Source: Chromera velia (taxonomy: Eukaryota; Sar; Chromeraceae). Taken from it: a stretch of 45,648 bases of DNA. The DNA lies in NCBI GenBank assembly GCA_018398765.1, contig JAHBMJ010000565.1, forward strand, positions 30,001 through 75,648. Reading direction: 5' to 3'. The notes under the pieces were generated by a model. That model made no database searches. It saw nothing but the letters and a program-made list of their open reading frames with translations, and had not been told where the DNA came from. Position numbers and translations under genes: made by a program. How positions within the stretch are numbered: the stretch's first letter is position 1; each line of letters begins with the position of its first letter. Positions 10,461 through 22,535 of this stretch are shown piece by piece.

Positions 10461-11215
10461 ATAATTTGAATTCTAAGGCACTCACCCTTTTCGCGGGCGC
10501 GAGTCATATGGCGCGGCGCGCGCAAGGCACTCACCCGTAGCGTTTTGGTTAATTTTTTGCTTGCAGGACCATTTTTGGCGGTGGTCTTTCCGGGGCTACC
10601 GCGCCCCCCGCGCGTGTGTCTAAAAAAACGCATGCAGGCGCGTGTGGCTAAAAATAAAAGCGTCCCTGCATTAAGTATAGTAGCTATATATATATATATA
10701 TATATATATATTGATTCGATCTCCCTTATATATATGCAGCCCATTCAAATTACAGCACTGAAGCTGTATATAAGCAGCTTTATTTCAATAAGTTGAGCAA
10801 TGGTAGGTGAAACATGTGATGTTCTTCTGATGGATTCTCTGCATACATTAGGCGACTCTTAAGGATCCGTCGGAAGACCTGCAGGAGGCAGACACAAAAT
10901 GAAGGCGGCCTGTTTGGACGGTCAGTCTCCTGGCATCCGACATGCGAAGAAATTAACTTGCCCTCGGAGAGTCCGCACTGGCCTATATACTTGTTATTGA
11001 AGCTAGTGCTGCCTTAATGCTTCACTTCTGTCAGCCACGCAGTCCGCGCGAGAACAGAAATCTTTGTTGACCCCTGCAACGAAACCCTGGTACTTTTCTA
11101 ATGCCGCATCGTTATTGGTTTTGCACATGATCCGCAGGTCGAAAGTTACAGCCGTTTAACTATATGCAAATCCAAGTGTGGGAGAATTCCACCCACGGAC
11201 TCTGCATGATTATGT
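10461..11215. other. Spacer with AT microsatellite
   Basis: GC-rich to about 10640, including the duplicated phrase AAGGCACTCACCC near 10477 and 10525. An AT dinucleotide tract of about 28 nt follows at 10684-10711. The rest is unique sequence in which I see no gene. Confidence 0.4.
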
Positions 11216-11219
11216 GTAT

Positions 11220-11905
11220 CTGAGCAGTCACCTCTCTGAGTGTCCCTCTCTGAGCAGTTACCCCTCTGAGTGTCCCTTTCTGGGCAGTTACCCCTCTGAT
11301 TGTCCTTATGAGAGCAGTTACCCCTAGCTCTCATTATCCATGTGTGAGCAGTTACCCCTTTGATTGCCCTTATGAGAGCAGTTACCCCTCTGATTGTCCT
11401 TATGAGAGCAGTTGCCCCTCTGATTGTCCTTATGAGAGCAGTTACCCCTCTGATTGTCCGTGTGTGAGCAGTCACCCCTCTGAGTGTCCCTCTCTGAGCA
11501 GTTACCCCTCTGAGTGTCCCTTTCTGGGCAGTTACCCCTCTGATTGTCCTTATGAGAGCAGTTGCCCCTAGCTCTCATTATCCGTGTGTGAGCAGTTACC
11601 CCCTTGATTGCCCTTATGAAAGCAGTTACCCCTCTGATTGTCCTTATGAGAGCAGTTACTCCTCTGATTATCCTTCTGAGAGCAGTTACCCCTCTGATTG
11701 TCCATGTGTGGGCAGTTACCCCTCTGATTGTCCTTATGAGAGCAGTTACCCCTCTGATTGTCCGTGTGTGGGCAATTACCCCTCTGATTGTCCCTCTCTG
11801 AGCAGTCACCCCTCTGACTGTCGTTTTGTGAGCAGTTGCCCCTCTGACTATCGTTTTGTGAGCAGTTACCCCTCTGATTGTCCTTATGTGAGCAGTTACC
11901 AATCA
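11220..11905. repeat. 30-bp minisatellite with 244-bp higher-order repeat
   Basis: Some 22-23 imperfect copies of a 30-bp unit of the form GAGCAGTTACCCCTCTGATT plus 10 variable bases. The variable part alternates between types (GTCCTTATGA, GTCCGTGTGT, GTCCCTCTCT, GTCGTTTTGT). A block at 11241-11340 recurs at 11485-11584 almost unchanged, a 244-bp higher-order period (eight units plus 4 bp). Because 30 is divisible by three, both strands stay open: repeated SSYPSDCPYE on plus and TIRGVTALIR on minus. The 4-bp slip in the higher-order unit breaks the plus frame at each repeat, so I favour a satellite over a gene. Confidence 0.85.
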
Positions 11906-11975
11906 ATCATCAATCAATCAATCAATCATTGACAATCAATCATGCAGTCAATCAATTATGCAGTCAATCAATCAA
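11903..11975. repeat. AATC microsatellite
   Basis: CAATCAAT repeats with interspersed TCATGCAGT, immediately following the minisatellite. Confidence 0.75.
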
Positions 11976-13090
11976 TTTTGTTTAAGAAAATATTGAAGGA
12001 AAGTTTAGGAAGGTATACACACCTGGAAGCTCATTAGATGAAACAGTGTTGGCATAGAAATACGAAGTGATCATACAAAGAAAAGGAGAAACGAAAAGAA
12101 GAAAAGCTGAACTTTGAATACAAGCCATCTTGGAAGCGATGGGGTTTATCATTTTTGCTGAGAGAAGAATGGAAAGAGGACGACGGTCTATAGACGACGG
12201 TGCACAAAGCCAAAATGCCGTTTTGTTCTATAGGTTTTGTCCTATGTCATACTGTTATTGGATTGATCTTTGGAGCAGCCTTTTCTGAACAGACTAGTCA
12301 GAGCAGCTAGCTGAGCAGCTGAGGCTGAGCTGCAGCTCATAGACCATAACATGCAAAACACAGACAGATTGTTATTTCTTAATGGCTTAGGAAACTAGAC
12401 AGGCCACAGGGTATAGACCATGTGGTCTGAGCCTCAGCGATAAGGTACATGATACCGTACACCCCCGAGTCTGCCGTTTGTAGGGGCAACCTTTATAAAA
12501 TAAAACGGCGACAGTGCTTTAGGGCACCACTCAATCACTAAAATTGTATATATAATATCAGTTATCTAAAATATTCATGCTATCATTCAATGCTATGGCA
12601 GTGTTATGCTACTTAATTTTTTAATTAGTTTCAACTTTTTAACTGTAGCTTTTTAATGTTTAATTATACATAGTTCTAGGCAATATAGGCATAGTAGGCG
12701 GCTGTTTTATTTTAATTATATTATCAGAATACTAATAATGATTTAGTTTATCATATGACTATCACTATATATGTAAGGAATCATGCTCAAATAATTAAGG
12801 AATTCAATTGTCCGTTTTGCTAGTTGACTGATCATATTGTCAGAGCAGTTTGAATAGTATGCAATGAATACGGATACCGCGATCGACAGCCGCGTTAATA
12901 ATTCATCTAGTAATTCATGCGGGACCCAGACACGCGAAAAGTTACAAGCGTAACTAGAACCATTCTGACCTACAAACAGACACGAGCTAGGACACGAGAG
13001 ACGATTTAGTCCATTCGCATAGAAGAGATCGTTTTGAACGTTCACCTAGACAACCACGCACATATATGCCGGCAAGCAGTGTGAGACTGA
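11976..13090. other. AT-rich region without recognisable gene
   Basis: Contains a small GC-rich AGCTGAGCAGCTGAGGCTGAGC repeat-like patch near 12300-12340 and otherwise AT-rich unique sequence. The frame at 12743-13045 (-) shows no coding features that I trust. Confidence 0.35.
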
Positions 13091-13545
13091 GGAGTGCCCA
13101 GAGGGAGGGGATCCTAGCTGCCTTCCCACAGACGATGTGTGGACACGTTCATGCATGCACCGAGTAGGACAAAGAGGATTGCTGAATCAAACAACAGAAA
13201 ATGGTTCAAAGACCAACACCAGCGAGTTACAATGGACCCACACACGCACACACAGAGGCAGAGAGAAACGAAGAAAAAGGGGCTGGCGGGGAACACAAAT
13301 TAATTAGCGGAGGGGGATGAGTACGGTAGTGACAGACAGCATAGGGAAAGCGAAAGAGAGGAAGGAGGGAAGGAAGGAACGGAGGAGGAAAGGAGGCCGC
13401 ATGCATCAGCCCCCTCTCACCATTTCCTCCAGAAACGAAGTCCGACTATCGACTGGTTGGTGCACGAAGGAATCTGTCGAGGGGCAGAGTTTCTTTCTTC
13501 ATCAGCCTCCAAGGAGAAAGACACACACACTGATTCACAGTGATT

Positions 13546-13584
<39 letters not shown>

Positions 13585-15252
13585 TTACTTTTTGCCCCCA
13601 AGCTCGTCACCCCCCCCCTTGATGGTTTCTCCCTCGGTCGACCTTCTCATTCCCTTATTCGGTGAGAGAGAAGGACGCAGGGGAAAGTCTGGAGACTGAC
13701 TGGCTAAGCACAAAAAGGGAGGGCAGGCTGAAGTGCATGGGCATCAAACAAAGAGAAAGAAAGAAACGGCAACGTACACACTGAGAGAGAACACAGCGAC
13801 GCAAACGTCCCTCATGCCTCTTTTGACAAAGTCCCACACATGGGGGGGACATCGGCAGCGCGCTCTTGCACGGACATGCAGTGACTTGAGGTCACTCGGA
13901 CAGTCTCCGAACAACGTCTCCATTCGCACACACGGACACAAAAAAAGAAAACACTCTTTGTGGTATCGAATTGAGCAAGCAAGGGCACACAAACAAGAAC
14001 GCACAAACAGAGGATAAAAAGAAAGCGGGTAAGGCAAAAAGTCTGACGGTCAATCAGAAGCGGCTAAGCTGTAGGACAGACTTGACATGCACACAATTTC
14101 TGTTCGTTCGTCCAGGCAGATCAGACTGCATGCCCACTGCACGTGCACATTTTTTGCGATTTTCACTTCCAATTCCCTGAGAGAAGAGACGGACGGATGG
14201 ACGGACGGACACACACACACACACACACACACACAGGGGGAGAAGAGCACACACACAGTGCTCTCTTCTTCTTTTTCCCCTTTTGTCCCTGAACTTAGAG
14301 ACAGTCCAGTGAGGATTCAGCCTCTTGTTGATGATCAAATTCATTGTGCCTGAGAATACGATACCGTCTGACGAAAACAAATCAACAAATAGTTGTTGTG
14401 TAGTGCGACGAGGAGGAAAGGGCACAAAGACAGACGTTCAGGAAGGAACGAGATCTGCACCCTTCTCCCCTCACCCCACCAAGCAACGAGTCCATGCACG
14501 CCTTACTTACCTCCCCCTCTCCTCCCTTTACAAACTTTTTCACGACAATGGAAAAGGACCAGATGCACGGGCAGGCCCTGGAGGGGCGTTTTCCTTTCCC
14601 TCCACTCCTCCTCCCCGACTCCGATCTCCCTCCTTGCCCTCTACACCCACCACACTGCCCCCATGCACGCCAGTGACTGTGCCTGCACATGAACTGTAGA
14701 GGGAAGCGGTCTCGGACATACAGGGCAAAGGAGACGGAGAGGCGTAGGTCGAAGGCAGACCCCCAAACGGCGTTATGGGGGACGCTTTCTCTCCCACTGT
14801 CTCTATTGCACACCCTGCAGAATCCCTCCCACAAACTCTTTCCTCCGATTCTGGTCCCTTTCCTTGCAAGGCACTAACAGCAGGGACATTGACGCACGCA
14901 GACTCTGGAGGGTGCTCCCGTGTGGGCGGGCAAAAGACCAGCCTGCTAGGCCTCTCTCTTTCTTTCTCGGCTCCCACCATCACAGCAGCAGTCCCCCCTC
15001 CCTTCAGCCCTCCCCCCCCTCCCTGCTGAAGGGACTTCATCTGATTCCGGCTCTGAGCGAGGAACTGCGAGCACGCACATGCAGGGAGGGAGGGAGGGAG
15101 GGAAGACAGACGGATGTCCCTTCTTTTCTTTTTTGCTTTATACAAGAATATGCTTCAGATGCTGTCGGAACAGATAGACTGTCTTTTTAGACAGAGGCAG
15201 GGACAGAGAAAGACACTTTCACTCGTTTCCTTTCTTCCCCCCCTTTCCCCTC
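13091..15252. repeat. Low-complexity region with CA microsatellites
   Basis: Purine- and pyrimidine-rich low-complexity DNA. It includes CA tracts at 13549-13580 and 14208-14235, GGAC units at 14189-14207 and GGGA units at 15082-15103. Several Gly/Pro/Ser-rich minus-strand frames (for example 14540-15145) could be downstream exons of the TOG-domain gene: a good GTAAGG donor sits at about 15320 and an acceptor-like GTGCTCGCAG at about 15069. This is not certain. Confidence 0.45.
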
Positions 15253-17150
15253 TTAGACAGAAAATTGAAGGTAACGGACAAAAGGACTCGGGCAAGCAAG
15301 CAAGCAAAGATCTGCCGCCTTACCAACCTGTCGGAGATCGGAACGCCCCCGCGGACCCCCCCTCCCTACGCCCCCCTGGGATTTCCCTGAGGGCCCAGGC
15401 TGGGGCGACGCCACCGTCGCAGCAACAGTGGACGCAGAGGCAGGAGAGGGACCGCCCCCCTTGCCTCCAGACGCACTGTCCTTTTCCTTTTCCTTGTCCT
15501 CCTTTTCCCTCTCTCCCGCTACTCCTGAAATTCCCCTCTCTAGACGTCTCAGAGCCCCCCCTTCTTTTGAACCTAGGCTGGTGGTAGACGCACCGGGGGG
15601 ACACGAAGAAGAGACCGCAGCCACCAGCGCCCCCTCTAAGTTTCTCTTCTGCCGTGTGTCCAGAGAGGCCCAGAACGGTCCCTCTCTAGCGCCCTCCTCG
15701 GCATCTGCAGTCTTCGCAAACCGAATCAACCCACTCTCTCTTTCCCTTACCCGTGTTTTCTCTTTCTCTCTGCTACCGTCCAACTCAGTCTCTTTCCCCT
15801 TCCTCTCAGCACCGTCTGTGGGGAGTGTGGTAGAAGCGGAGAGGGAGACACGGGAGAGACGGGATATGACACGGGGAGGAGACGGAGACGGCGCAGAAAC
15901 AGGAACAGTAGGCGGCTCTTCAGTCAATGAGGAGCCCCCCCCCCCCTTCTGACCAGGCATCCCCACCTTTTTCCCCCCACTCTTGATCTTGCTGGCAGAT
16001 TGAGGCTGAGGCTGAGACTGGGCAGCGGCTGCACAGGAAGAGAACATTCCTTGGAGCCCTTCTCCCTGTGCACCCACTCGCTGTGGAACCTCTCCTGTGC
16101 TTTTTGTACTTCTCTGCTCTTCTAGCTCGGTCTCCTCGGGCCCTTCCGAGCTAGCCGTGCGGGATGCCGCAGAGACCGTGCCGAGGGGTCGGACTGAGGA
16201 GGACTGTGTGGGTATGCGTGAGAGGGAGACAGAAAGAGTGGAGACGGTCGGAGGTGTTTGCTTTTTCTCTTCCCCCTCTTCTACTTCTCCTTCTTTCTCA
16301 TTCTTCTCCTCCCTTTCTGTTTCTTTTTCTTCTTTCTTCCCGCTCCCCTTCCATGCCAGAATTTCCCGCTTTCCCCCTTCCACCTTGGAATTTGGGCCTT
16401 TCGAACTTTCTCTTTCCTTTTCTCTCTCACTCTCCCGCAGGCCCCCTCTCTTTGACTCCCGCCTTTCTTTCTCCCTTTCCCGCTCCGCCTCTTTGGTGGG
16501 ACCTTGGGGGGAGCTGGAGGTTGAGGGACGAGGAAGGAAGCTGCGACGCGATGAAGAGGAGGCCCGATGGGGGGGCGGGGTGCGCACAGTGGAAGCAGAG
16601 GTAGGGGGCATGCTTGACTGTCCTCCAGCCACACTCTGCTGAGGCGTCTGAGGGGGACCCCCTTGCGTCTGTGCAGATCCGGAGAGAGAAATAGAAGGCA
16701 TAGACGGCACAGAGGAGGCAGGTTGTGCCAAGTTGGGTTGCGTTGCTGTTTGTCTGAATCTTCTGTCTAGGAGGAGCAACACCTCTCGGGCGGCTCTCTT
16801 GGCCTGAGGTCGCGGGCTGTCGAGACCATGGGCCAGGGGAGGGAGGAGAGAGAGGATCACGGCATCTGGTAAGGTCTTGGGGGCCTGCAAGAAGAGGGCA
16901 CAAACAAAACTCCTTACACACAGACACAGGCGCATCCATCCAGAGGGAGTCCGGGGAGGAAAACGAAGAGGAAGCGAACAAAAAGAACGACCCCAGAATA
17001 CATGTCCTTATCAGGAGGGCCTCGGAAACTCAACGCCGGATGTTTTTGCTGTCGTGTAAGACCTTCAGACAACGTCATCATACGGTAGTCAGAACAGAAC
17101 GGCCAGCACACAGACCAAAAGAAGCAGAACATTCCTTTTCGGAGAGAATT

Positions 17151-17183
<33 letters not shown>

Positions 17184-18610
17184 CAACTGCCCTACTAACC
17201 AGATTCGCTACAGCCCTCTGCATCATCGCCACAGCGTTTCCTGCGATGACAAAGTTTCGTTGTTTGGTTCCTGTCTGCAGGACCTGACAGAGGGTCTCCA
17301 GGGTCGAGGCAGAGACTGCCCCTGTCTCCGCAAACCGCCTGGCGGAGGCAAGTGCAGACTGAACTATGAAGCCCTTCTCCACTGCAGACTTCGCCAGGAG
17401 GACAGGAAGCTGCAGAAAGAAAAGAAGAGAATAAAATAGAACAACGGTCAGCATCCAAATGCAGATTGAGGGGGTCAAACATCAAGGCAGAACAGAAAGG
17501 GCAAAACTTGGGAAAACGTACAAACTTCGATGGGAAGCAGCCACGAGAGACCGAAACTGATTACGGAAGCGGTGTAACCTGTCAATAGAGGTGAGAAAGC
17601 CAGGGAAGCCTCATGACAATCCCCGTCCTCTACGGCATAAAGATTCTCTCTGCCATCAAACAATCAATTAAACAAACAAACGAACCAAATTTCGTCCCGC
17701 CACTGCAAGCCCGTGTCGAAGTGTTTCTCTTTCTTTTTGTCCTTCTCTTTGTGTTTTCTCTGTCTCCCTCCCCCCCCCGTCTCCTTGCTCCTCTAGACGT
17801 TCGAGTTCCTCCGTCAGGCCCCTCGCCAGATACCCCGCAGTCACGATTCCATTTCGGGAGACGGAGGAACGGAGAGACTGCACAAGAACCCCGAGAGGCG
17901 CCGTGAGAGCAGATCTGCAGTCGGAAACAAACAAGCCAGAAACATCTGTGCATTCAATCAAGATGAATCTGTGGGTATGCAATACCATTCTCTTCTACGC
18001 AGTACACTGTCCAAGAAGAGGTTTGTGGTGACAAGCGAATGCATGAACGTCGGTGCGTTTAACGCGAGAGTGACCCTTCCAAGACGGACAGAGGGAGCTT
18101 CAAGAGGAAGATAAACCTTTCCCCAATCACTTCTCCATACAGTTGCCGCAGGCCAAGAAAAAGGCCTGCAACAGATACCTCGACACGGTATTTGTGCGCG
18201 GGAGAAGAGAGAGAGAGCACAGCACTAACTCACGCTTTGGAAGCCACCAAAGTGGGAAGGAACTTGGAGAGACTCTGGAGACTGTTCAATCCCTCAAACT
18301 GTTCTGTCCACTCTTCCGAAGACAGGCGCTGCTGCGTCTCTGTCAGCAGGCGTTCCTGCTCCTCTATCGATAATAAAGGGCTGCCAAGAGAAGCAGCTTC
18401 AGTCTCAGTGCGTAAGTGTGAACTGCCCTCTTCCGTGTCCCCTTTCTTCGAACAGATACCAGGGACCGTCAAGTCGTCCCACTCTACAAACACGCACTTG
18501 TAGCCCTCGCCAGGGCCCTGGGCTTCGGCCTCTGCGACGCGTAACGACTCCGACCGTTGCTTGAGCGACATGGAAAGCGCACTGCTGAACGTCAAACAAA
18601 AGAACTTCAA
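15253..18610 (-). CDS. TOG/HEAT-repeat microtubule-binding-like protein (CLASP/TOGARAM-like), four exons
   Basis: Inferred exons in coding order are 18610-18234, 17914 to about 17704, 17409-17200 and 16884-15253, for a product of about 810 aa. The first junction (GTGAGT donor, ACTGCAG acceptor) joins TLVASKA-SALTAPL in frame; the exon 3-4 junction is phase 0 (GTTAGT donor). The end of exon 2 is ambiguous. Residues of about 100-310 show helical pairs typical of a TOG domain. These are an EEWTEQFEGLNSLQSLSKF first helix, SLRSSVSRNGIVTAGYLA, a VEKGFIVQSALASA repeat, and a final KAREV-type helix ending REVLLLLDRRF. TOG domains bind tubulin and act on microtubule or axoneme tips. The remaining about 500 residues are Ser/Pro/Arg/Lys/Glu-rich and probably disordered, as in microtubule-lattice-binding linkers. 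Only one TOG-like array is visible. The true 3' end may extend downstream through the donor near 15320. Confidence 0.65.
17152..17184. repeat. CA microsatellite in intron 3 of the TOG-like gene
   Basis: A run of CA dinucleotides just inside the donor side of the intron (minus-strand gene). Confidence 0.8.
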
Positions 18611-19009
18611 GAATCACCCTCCACAAATTTCGTCGTCCGAGATCCTCCAAGGCCGACAACACACAAAACCCCACCGTCCAAATCTCCCCTCACAGCCAGC
18701 GAACGCCTCCAAAGCTCTCTATTCACTCAGAACCGATGGTCAGACCTAGAAAAAACGACTGCAAAGAATACGTGGGAGAAAATTTGTCGGAATATGATCC
18801 TTTTTGTGCTTTCGAATGAGTCCTCTCCATAACTTTTGCAGCAGAATGATTTTTTGGGGGGCATGCATTCCGATTTTTTGACGGGCTTGACATGGCTTGA
18901 CGCACATTTGACGCACGCAAGCGTAGTGCGAGCCATGCAGCGCGGCCCCGCACTTGGCCCCGGTCCGAAAAGGGCGGTCCCCGCGTCCGATGATGCGCGT
19001 GCGTCGACA

Positions 19010-19100
19010 TCAATCTGACGCAAGCAAGCTTGCGAGCGGCCCCGGAAAGCAAGAAAAATGAGAACTTCACGATTGACGCACGCCGGCCGCGGTCGCCCTA
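19010..19100 (-). repeat. Dispersed GC-rich repeat, copy 1 (inverted)
   Basis: Its reverse complement matches two segments near 29.6 and 30.0 kb. The shared core is a GTCAATCG-type stretch, then CATTTTTCTTGCTTTCCGGG, then GTTCGCAAGCTTGCTTGCGTCA. The flanking GC-rich block to about 19300 contains GGCCGG/GCCGCG runs. Confidence 0.7.
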
Positions 19101-19784
19101 GGTGCATCCTGGTAACTTGGTAGTCAGCCAGAAATAGGGGGGTGGTTACCAGGTTGGCCGGTAACCTGGCCGGCCGAGTCGCGGCGGCGCCGCGGGCCCG
19201 CGCCGCGGCCTGATCGACGTCCGTGCGGCTGCCGCGCGGCCTTGGCGCAATGGGGGCTGCCGCGACCATGCCCGGCGCGTCAGGCATGCTTGCGATACCC
19301 GTGTACGCCTGTATGCAGTCTCCTGTCGCAATTGAATGTGATCGTTCAGTGATGCAAAGGTTAGTCACTTTCTTATGTGGAAACGTTGCGACCTTATGTT
19401 GTTGAAACGTTGGTTTTGCTCTTGATTGAGCAGTTATTCCCCAAAGAAGCCAAACTTAGAAGTTTTAAGATGTCGAAAGGCAAACTGTTCACACAGATTC
19501 CAGCTGTCATTCTTCCTTTACAGGGCGGTGCAGAAGTTGGATCGCAAAAGCCCGGAAAATGTGCATTCTGTCAGTTTGAGTGGAAATCGGTTCGCATTGA
19601 CCGTTGTGTAAGACATTTGATAAAGACATGTATTTTGTGCATGTGTGTGTGCTTTCATGCCGTATGAATGTGTTTCATCGATTTTCATGTATGTTATTCG
19701 CTTATTGTGCGTGCATGTGAGTTTCATGCGTGAAAGAAAAACAATTTTAGGATTCAAAAGTTTCCGCGTCTTTCGAATGCGGCC

Positions 19785-19870
19785 AGATTTTTTTTTAATT
19801 TTTTTTCTATAATTTTTTTTTCTATATTTTTTTTATTTTTTTTTTCTAGATTTTTTTTTTTTTTTAATTA
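19785..19870. repeat. T-rich low-complexity tract
   Basis: Long T runs broken by single A or C (TTTTTTCTATA pattern), followed by GGTAACCGG-type motifs to about 19960. Confidence 0.7.
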
Positions 19871-20155
19871 TATGGCCGATAAACCGGTAACCTGGCCATT
19901 GTTAAAAAATTGGTCTAGCCCGGCCAGGTAACCGGTTACCCGGTAATTACCCGGCCATGCAACTAGGGCGATCGCACCCATGCAACCCCCCCCNCACGGG
20001 AAAAGCCCCAGAACCCCCCCTCCGCCAGAAAAAAAGCCTGTTGCTTTTCGGGGCCATTGATGCACGCATGCATGACGACACAGGTTCATGCACACTTTTC
20101 TGGACCATTTGGGGCGGGATCTTTCCGGGGCCTTTTTTGGGTGAAAGACACTGCC

Positions 20156-20640
20156 TGCATACATGGGCTGGGGTATTTTTATTTTATAAGTGCCCCCCGC
20201 TTCGCTTTCCGGGGCCATCTTGGCCCCCATGCACTCACATCTCTGCGTAGGAATGTAAGCCCTCAGCTAGTCGTAGCTGGGATCAGCTCCTACATACGGA
20301 TAAAGGTTCTGTCATGTATGGGTAGTTCTGCTATCTCTGTTCTGTAAGACAAACAACGGATATCTTCATGGAGACTGCATACTGCACAATTAATTCCCGG
20401 TATGCATACATGTATACGCCCTACGCACGTTATGCATGCGTACTTCATTTCATCCTGACACAACTGCTTGTTAGACCTTCATAACGCTACGCTCTGCCTG
20501 AAACTTTCAGAGGAGGTGGCCCCGGAAAACGAAGCGGGGGGTACTTAACAAAATAAAAATACCCCAGCCCATGCATGGCCCCAGAAAGCGAAGCGGGGGG
20601 CACTTACAAAACAGAAATACCCCAGCTCACGCATGCATAT
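20156..20640. repeat. Inverted repeat pair with GAAGCGGGGGG core
   Basis: 20156-20215 (CATGGGCTGGGGTATTTTTA through CCCCCCGCTTCGCTTTCCGG) is inverted relative to 20519-20575. A further direct copy of the latter follows at 20577-20635. The three copies of about 60 bp sit on either side of a 300-bp spacer. Confidence 0.65.
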
Positions 20641-20649
20641 ATGCATGCA

Positions 20650-21372
20650 AACCTCCCTGAACCTAAGTGCCACTTGAAAAAATATAATCCGTTATGTTGT
20701 GGCTTGTACGGCGACTTGATTACCCGCCAAACTTGCTAGAATTGGGACTTGGGAACTAACTTCGCAATACTAAGCCCGGCTGGCATTAATTAAGTGCACT
20801 AAGAGAATTAGGTGACAGACTGACAATACAGAGAAAGAAATAATAGACTTGCAATACAGAAATAAATAGAAGTATGCCGTACAGTCTTCGTTCACCTGTA
20901 TCGCTTGAATAGAGTCCTTAGAAGTGAACTCTGACTGACAGACTTAAAGAGGTAAGGTACGATAAGTCTCCAACTAGACTACGTTCTTAGTTTAGGAGGA
21001 AATCTGACGTAATCAAAATAATGCTTATCTACGGCATTATTTTTTAAGAGACTGTCCACGTCTGCGGCGTAGATGGTCAAAATACTATCCCGATATACGG
21101 TTTTGGCTTTCAAGAGACCATAAATGATCCACATCTGCAACCTCCCTGAACCTAACTACCACTTGAAAGTTTAAGCCATATTTTTGGATAAGCTTGAAAG
21201 TCCATGCCGCAGGCGCAGATCATTTACGGTCTCTTGAAAGCTAAAGCCGCATATCTGGACGGTGTCTTAACCTTCTATGCCGCAAGTGTAGACGGTCTCT
21301 TGAAAAACGATGCCGCAGGTAGAGATCATCTTGATTAGATTTTTTTAAGTGACACTTAGGTTCAGGGAGGTT
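20650..21372. mobile_element. Foldback-like element with long interrupted palindromes
   Basis: The left end (AACCTCCCTGAACCTAAGTG at 20650) is inverted at 21340-21372. Inside, 21103-21138 is inverted at 21209-21246 (CTTTCAAGAGACC core). An overlapping second pair (21137-21200 versus 21386-21452) shares the ACCTCCCTGAACCTAA start. No coding frame is present. This looks like a non-autonomous foldback element or two nested copies; no target duplication is evident. Confidence 0.5.
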
Positions 21373-21527
21373 GCACCTGCGGTGCGAACTTCCAAACTTA
21401 TCCAAAAATGCGGCTTAAACTTTCAAGTGGTAGTTAGGTTTAGGAAGATCTGCATGTATGCAGTGTCTTTCGCCAAAAACCCGGCTCCAAAAGGCTAATT
21501 TACGCTATGCGTGCGTCAGATAGGTTT

Positions 21528-21615
21528 TAGCTTACCCCCGGGCTTTTTTCCCGGGGGGGGGGGGGGGNGGGGGGGGGGGGAAGGGGAGTTCCGCGGCTTT
21601 TCCCGCGGGTACCCC
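21528..21615. repeat. CCCGGG/CCGCGG palindromic repeat with long G run and gap
   Basis: CCCCCGGGCTTTTTTCCCGG is followed by a G run with an N at 21568, then TTCCGCGGCTTTTCCCGCGG. The same arrangement recurs at about 29848-29912, so this is a dispersed repeat. The N marks an unresolved G homopolymer. Confidence 0.7.
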
Positions 21616-21659
21616 CAGGGTGGTGCTCAGAAAGCCGTTTTTGAAATGGGAAGATGCCT

Positions 21660-21830
21660 TTCAGCCTACCGGAGAAGTTTCCGGTAGGCGCTGTAGGCGC
21701 TGCCGGGAAACTGCTGGTAGGCGTCGAAGTACGCCGAAGGCGCTACCCAGACACTGCCAATGGGTGCCGAAGCGCTGCCTGGACCTTGCCGGTGGGCGCC
21801 AAAGGCCGGCGCCGCTTGCATGGACTTTAT
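21660..21830. repeat. Degenerate GGTAGGCGC-type repeats
   Basis: Variants of GGTAGGCGCYG and the complementary CGGCGCC recur about every 40-45 bp. Both strands are open by chance and show no protein family. Confidence 0.4.
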
Positions 21831-22169
21831 CGGAGGCATATAACGTGACATGTGTATGGACGCATGCGTGCATGTACATCGTTCATTGATTATCGGTGTT
21901 TGTGCATGAGTCCCGATGAGGCCGGTCTGTCATGTCTTTCAATATCTTCTCATGTTTTTTCCATCAACTTGGTAGTCTGCACCGGAGGCTCCAGAGCCGA
22001 GACCAGAGCCAAAATGAAGATAGTGTTCTGCCTAGCCTTTCTTTACAACTTGTAGAGGGAGGGACTAAGCCGTCTTCTTCCGTTAGAATCCGTCTCCATC
22101 CATCTCCTGCGGTCTCCTGTCATGTCCTGCCGTCTACGCGAAGCGGAAGCAGTTATGCAGCCAGTCAGA

Positions 22170-22535
22170 TCCCGTGAGCCCCTCCGTCAATCACTCACTG
22201 ATAGCCAGGCTGAGCCAGTCAATCAGTCAGCCAGTCAGCTTGTCAGCCAGCAAGCCAGTCAGTCAGTTTGCCAGTCTAGTCTGCCAGTCAGCCAACCACT
22301 GGCAGTCAACCAGCAAGTCAGCGTAAGTCAGCCAGTCAGTCAGCCAGTCAGTCAGTGAGTCAGTGAGTCAGTGAGTCAGTGAGTCAGTCAGTCAGTCAGT
22401 CAGTCAGTGAGTCAGTCAGTGAGCCAGTCAGTCAGCCAGTCAGTTGGAGAGTCAGTCAGTCAGTCAGTCAGTCATGAGTCCATCAGTCAGTTAGTGAGTC
22501 AGTCAGTAAGCCAGTGAGTCAACCAGATTTAGCCA
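22170..22535. repeat. CAGT/CAGC microsatellite block
   Basis: CAGTCAGT repeats interspersed with CAGC and GAGT variants. The plus frame reads Ser-Gln-Pro-Val repeats and is not a gene. Confidence 0.85.

Noticed and set aside
11220-11905. CRISPR-like regular repeat array
   Set aside because: There are no unique spacers: the units are contiguous variants of one 30-bp minisatellite, and the context is eukaryotic.
15428-16642. Plus-strand Ser/Phe/Leu-rich ORFs of up to 181 aa
   Set aside because: Antisense shadows of the low-complexity tail exon of the TOG-like gene.
22122-22358. Ser-Gln-Pro-Val repeat ORF
   Set aside because: Translation of the CAGT/CAGC microsatellite.
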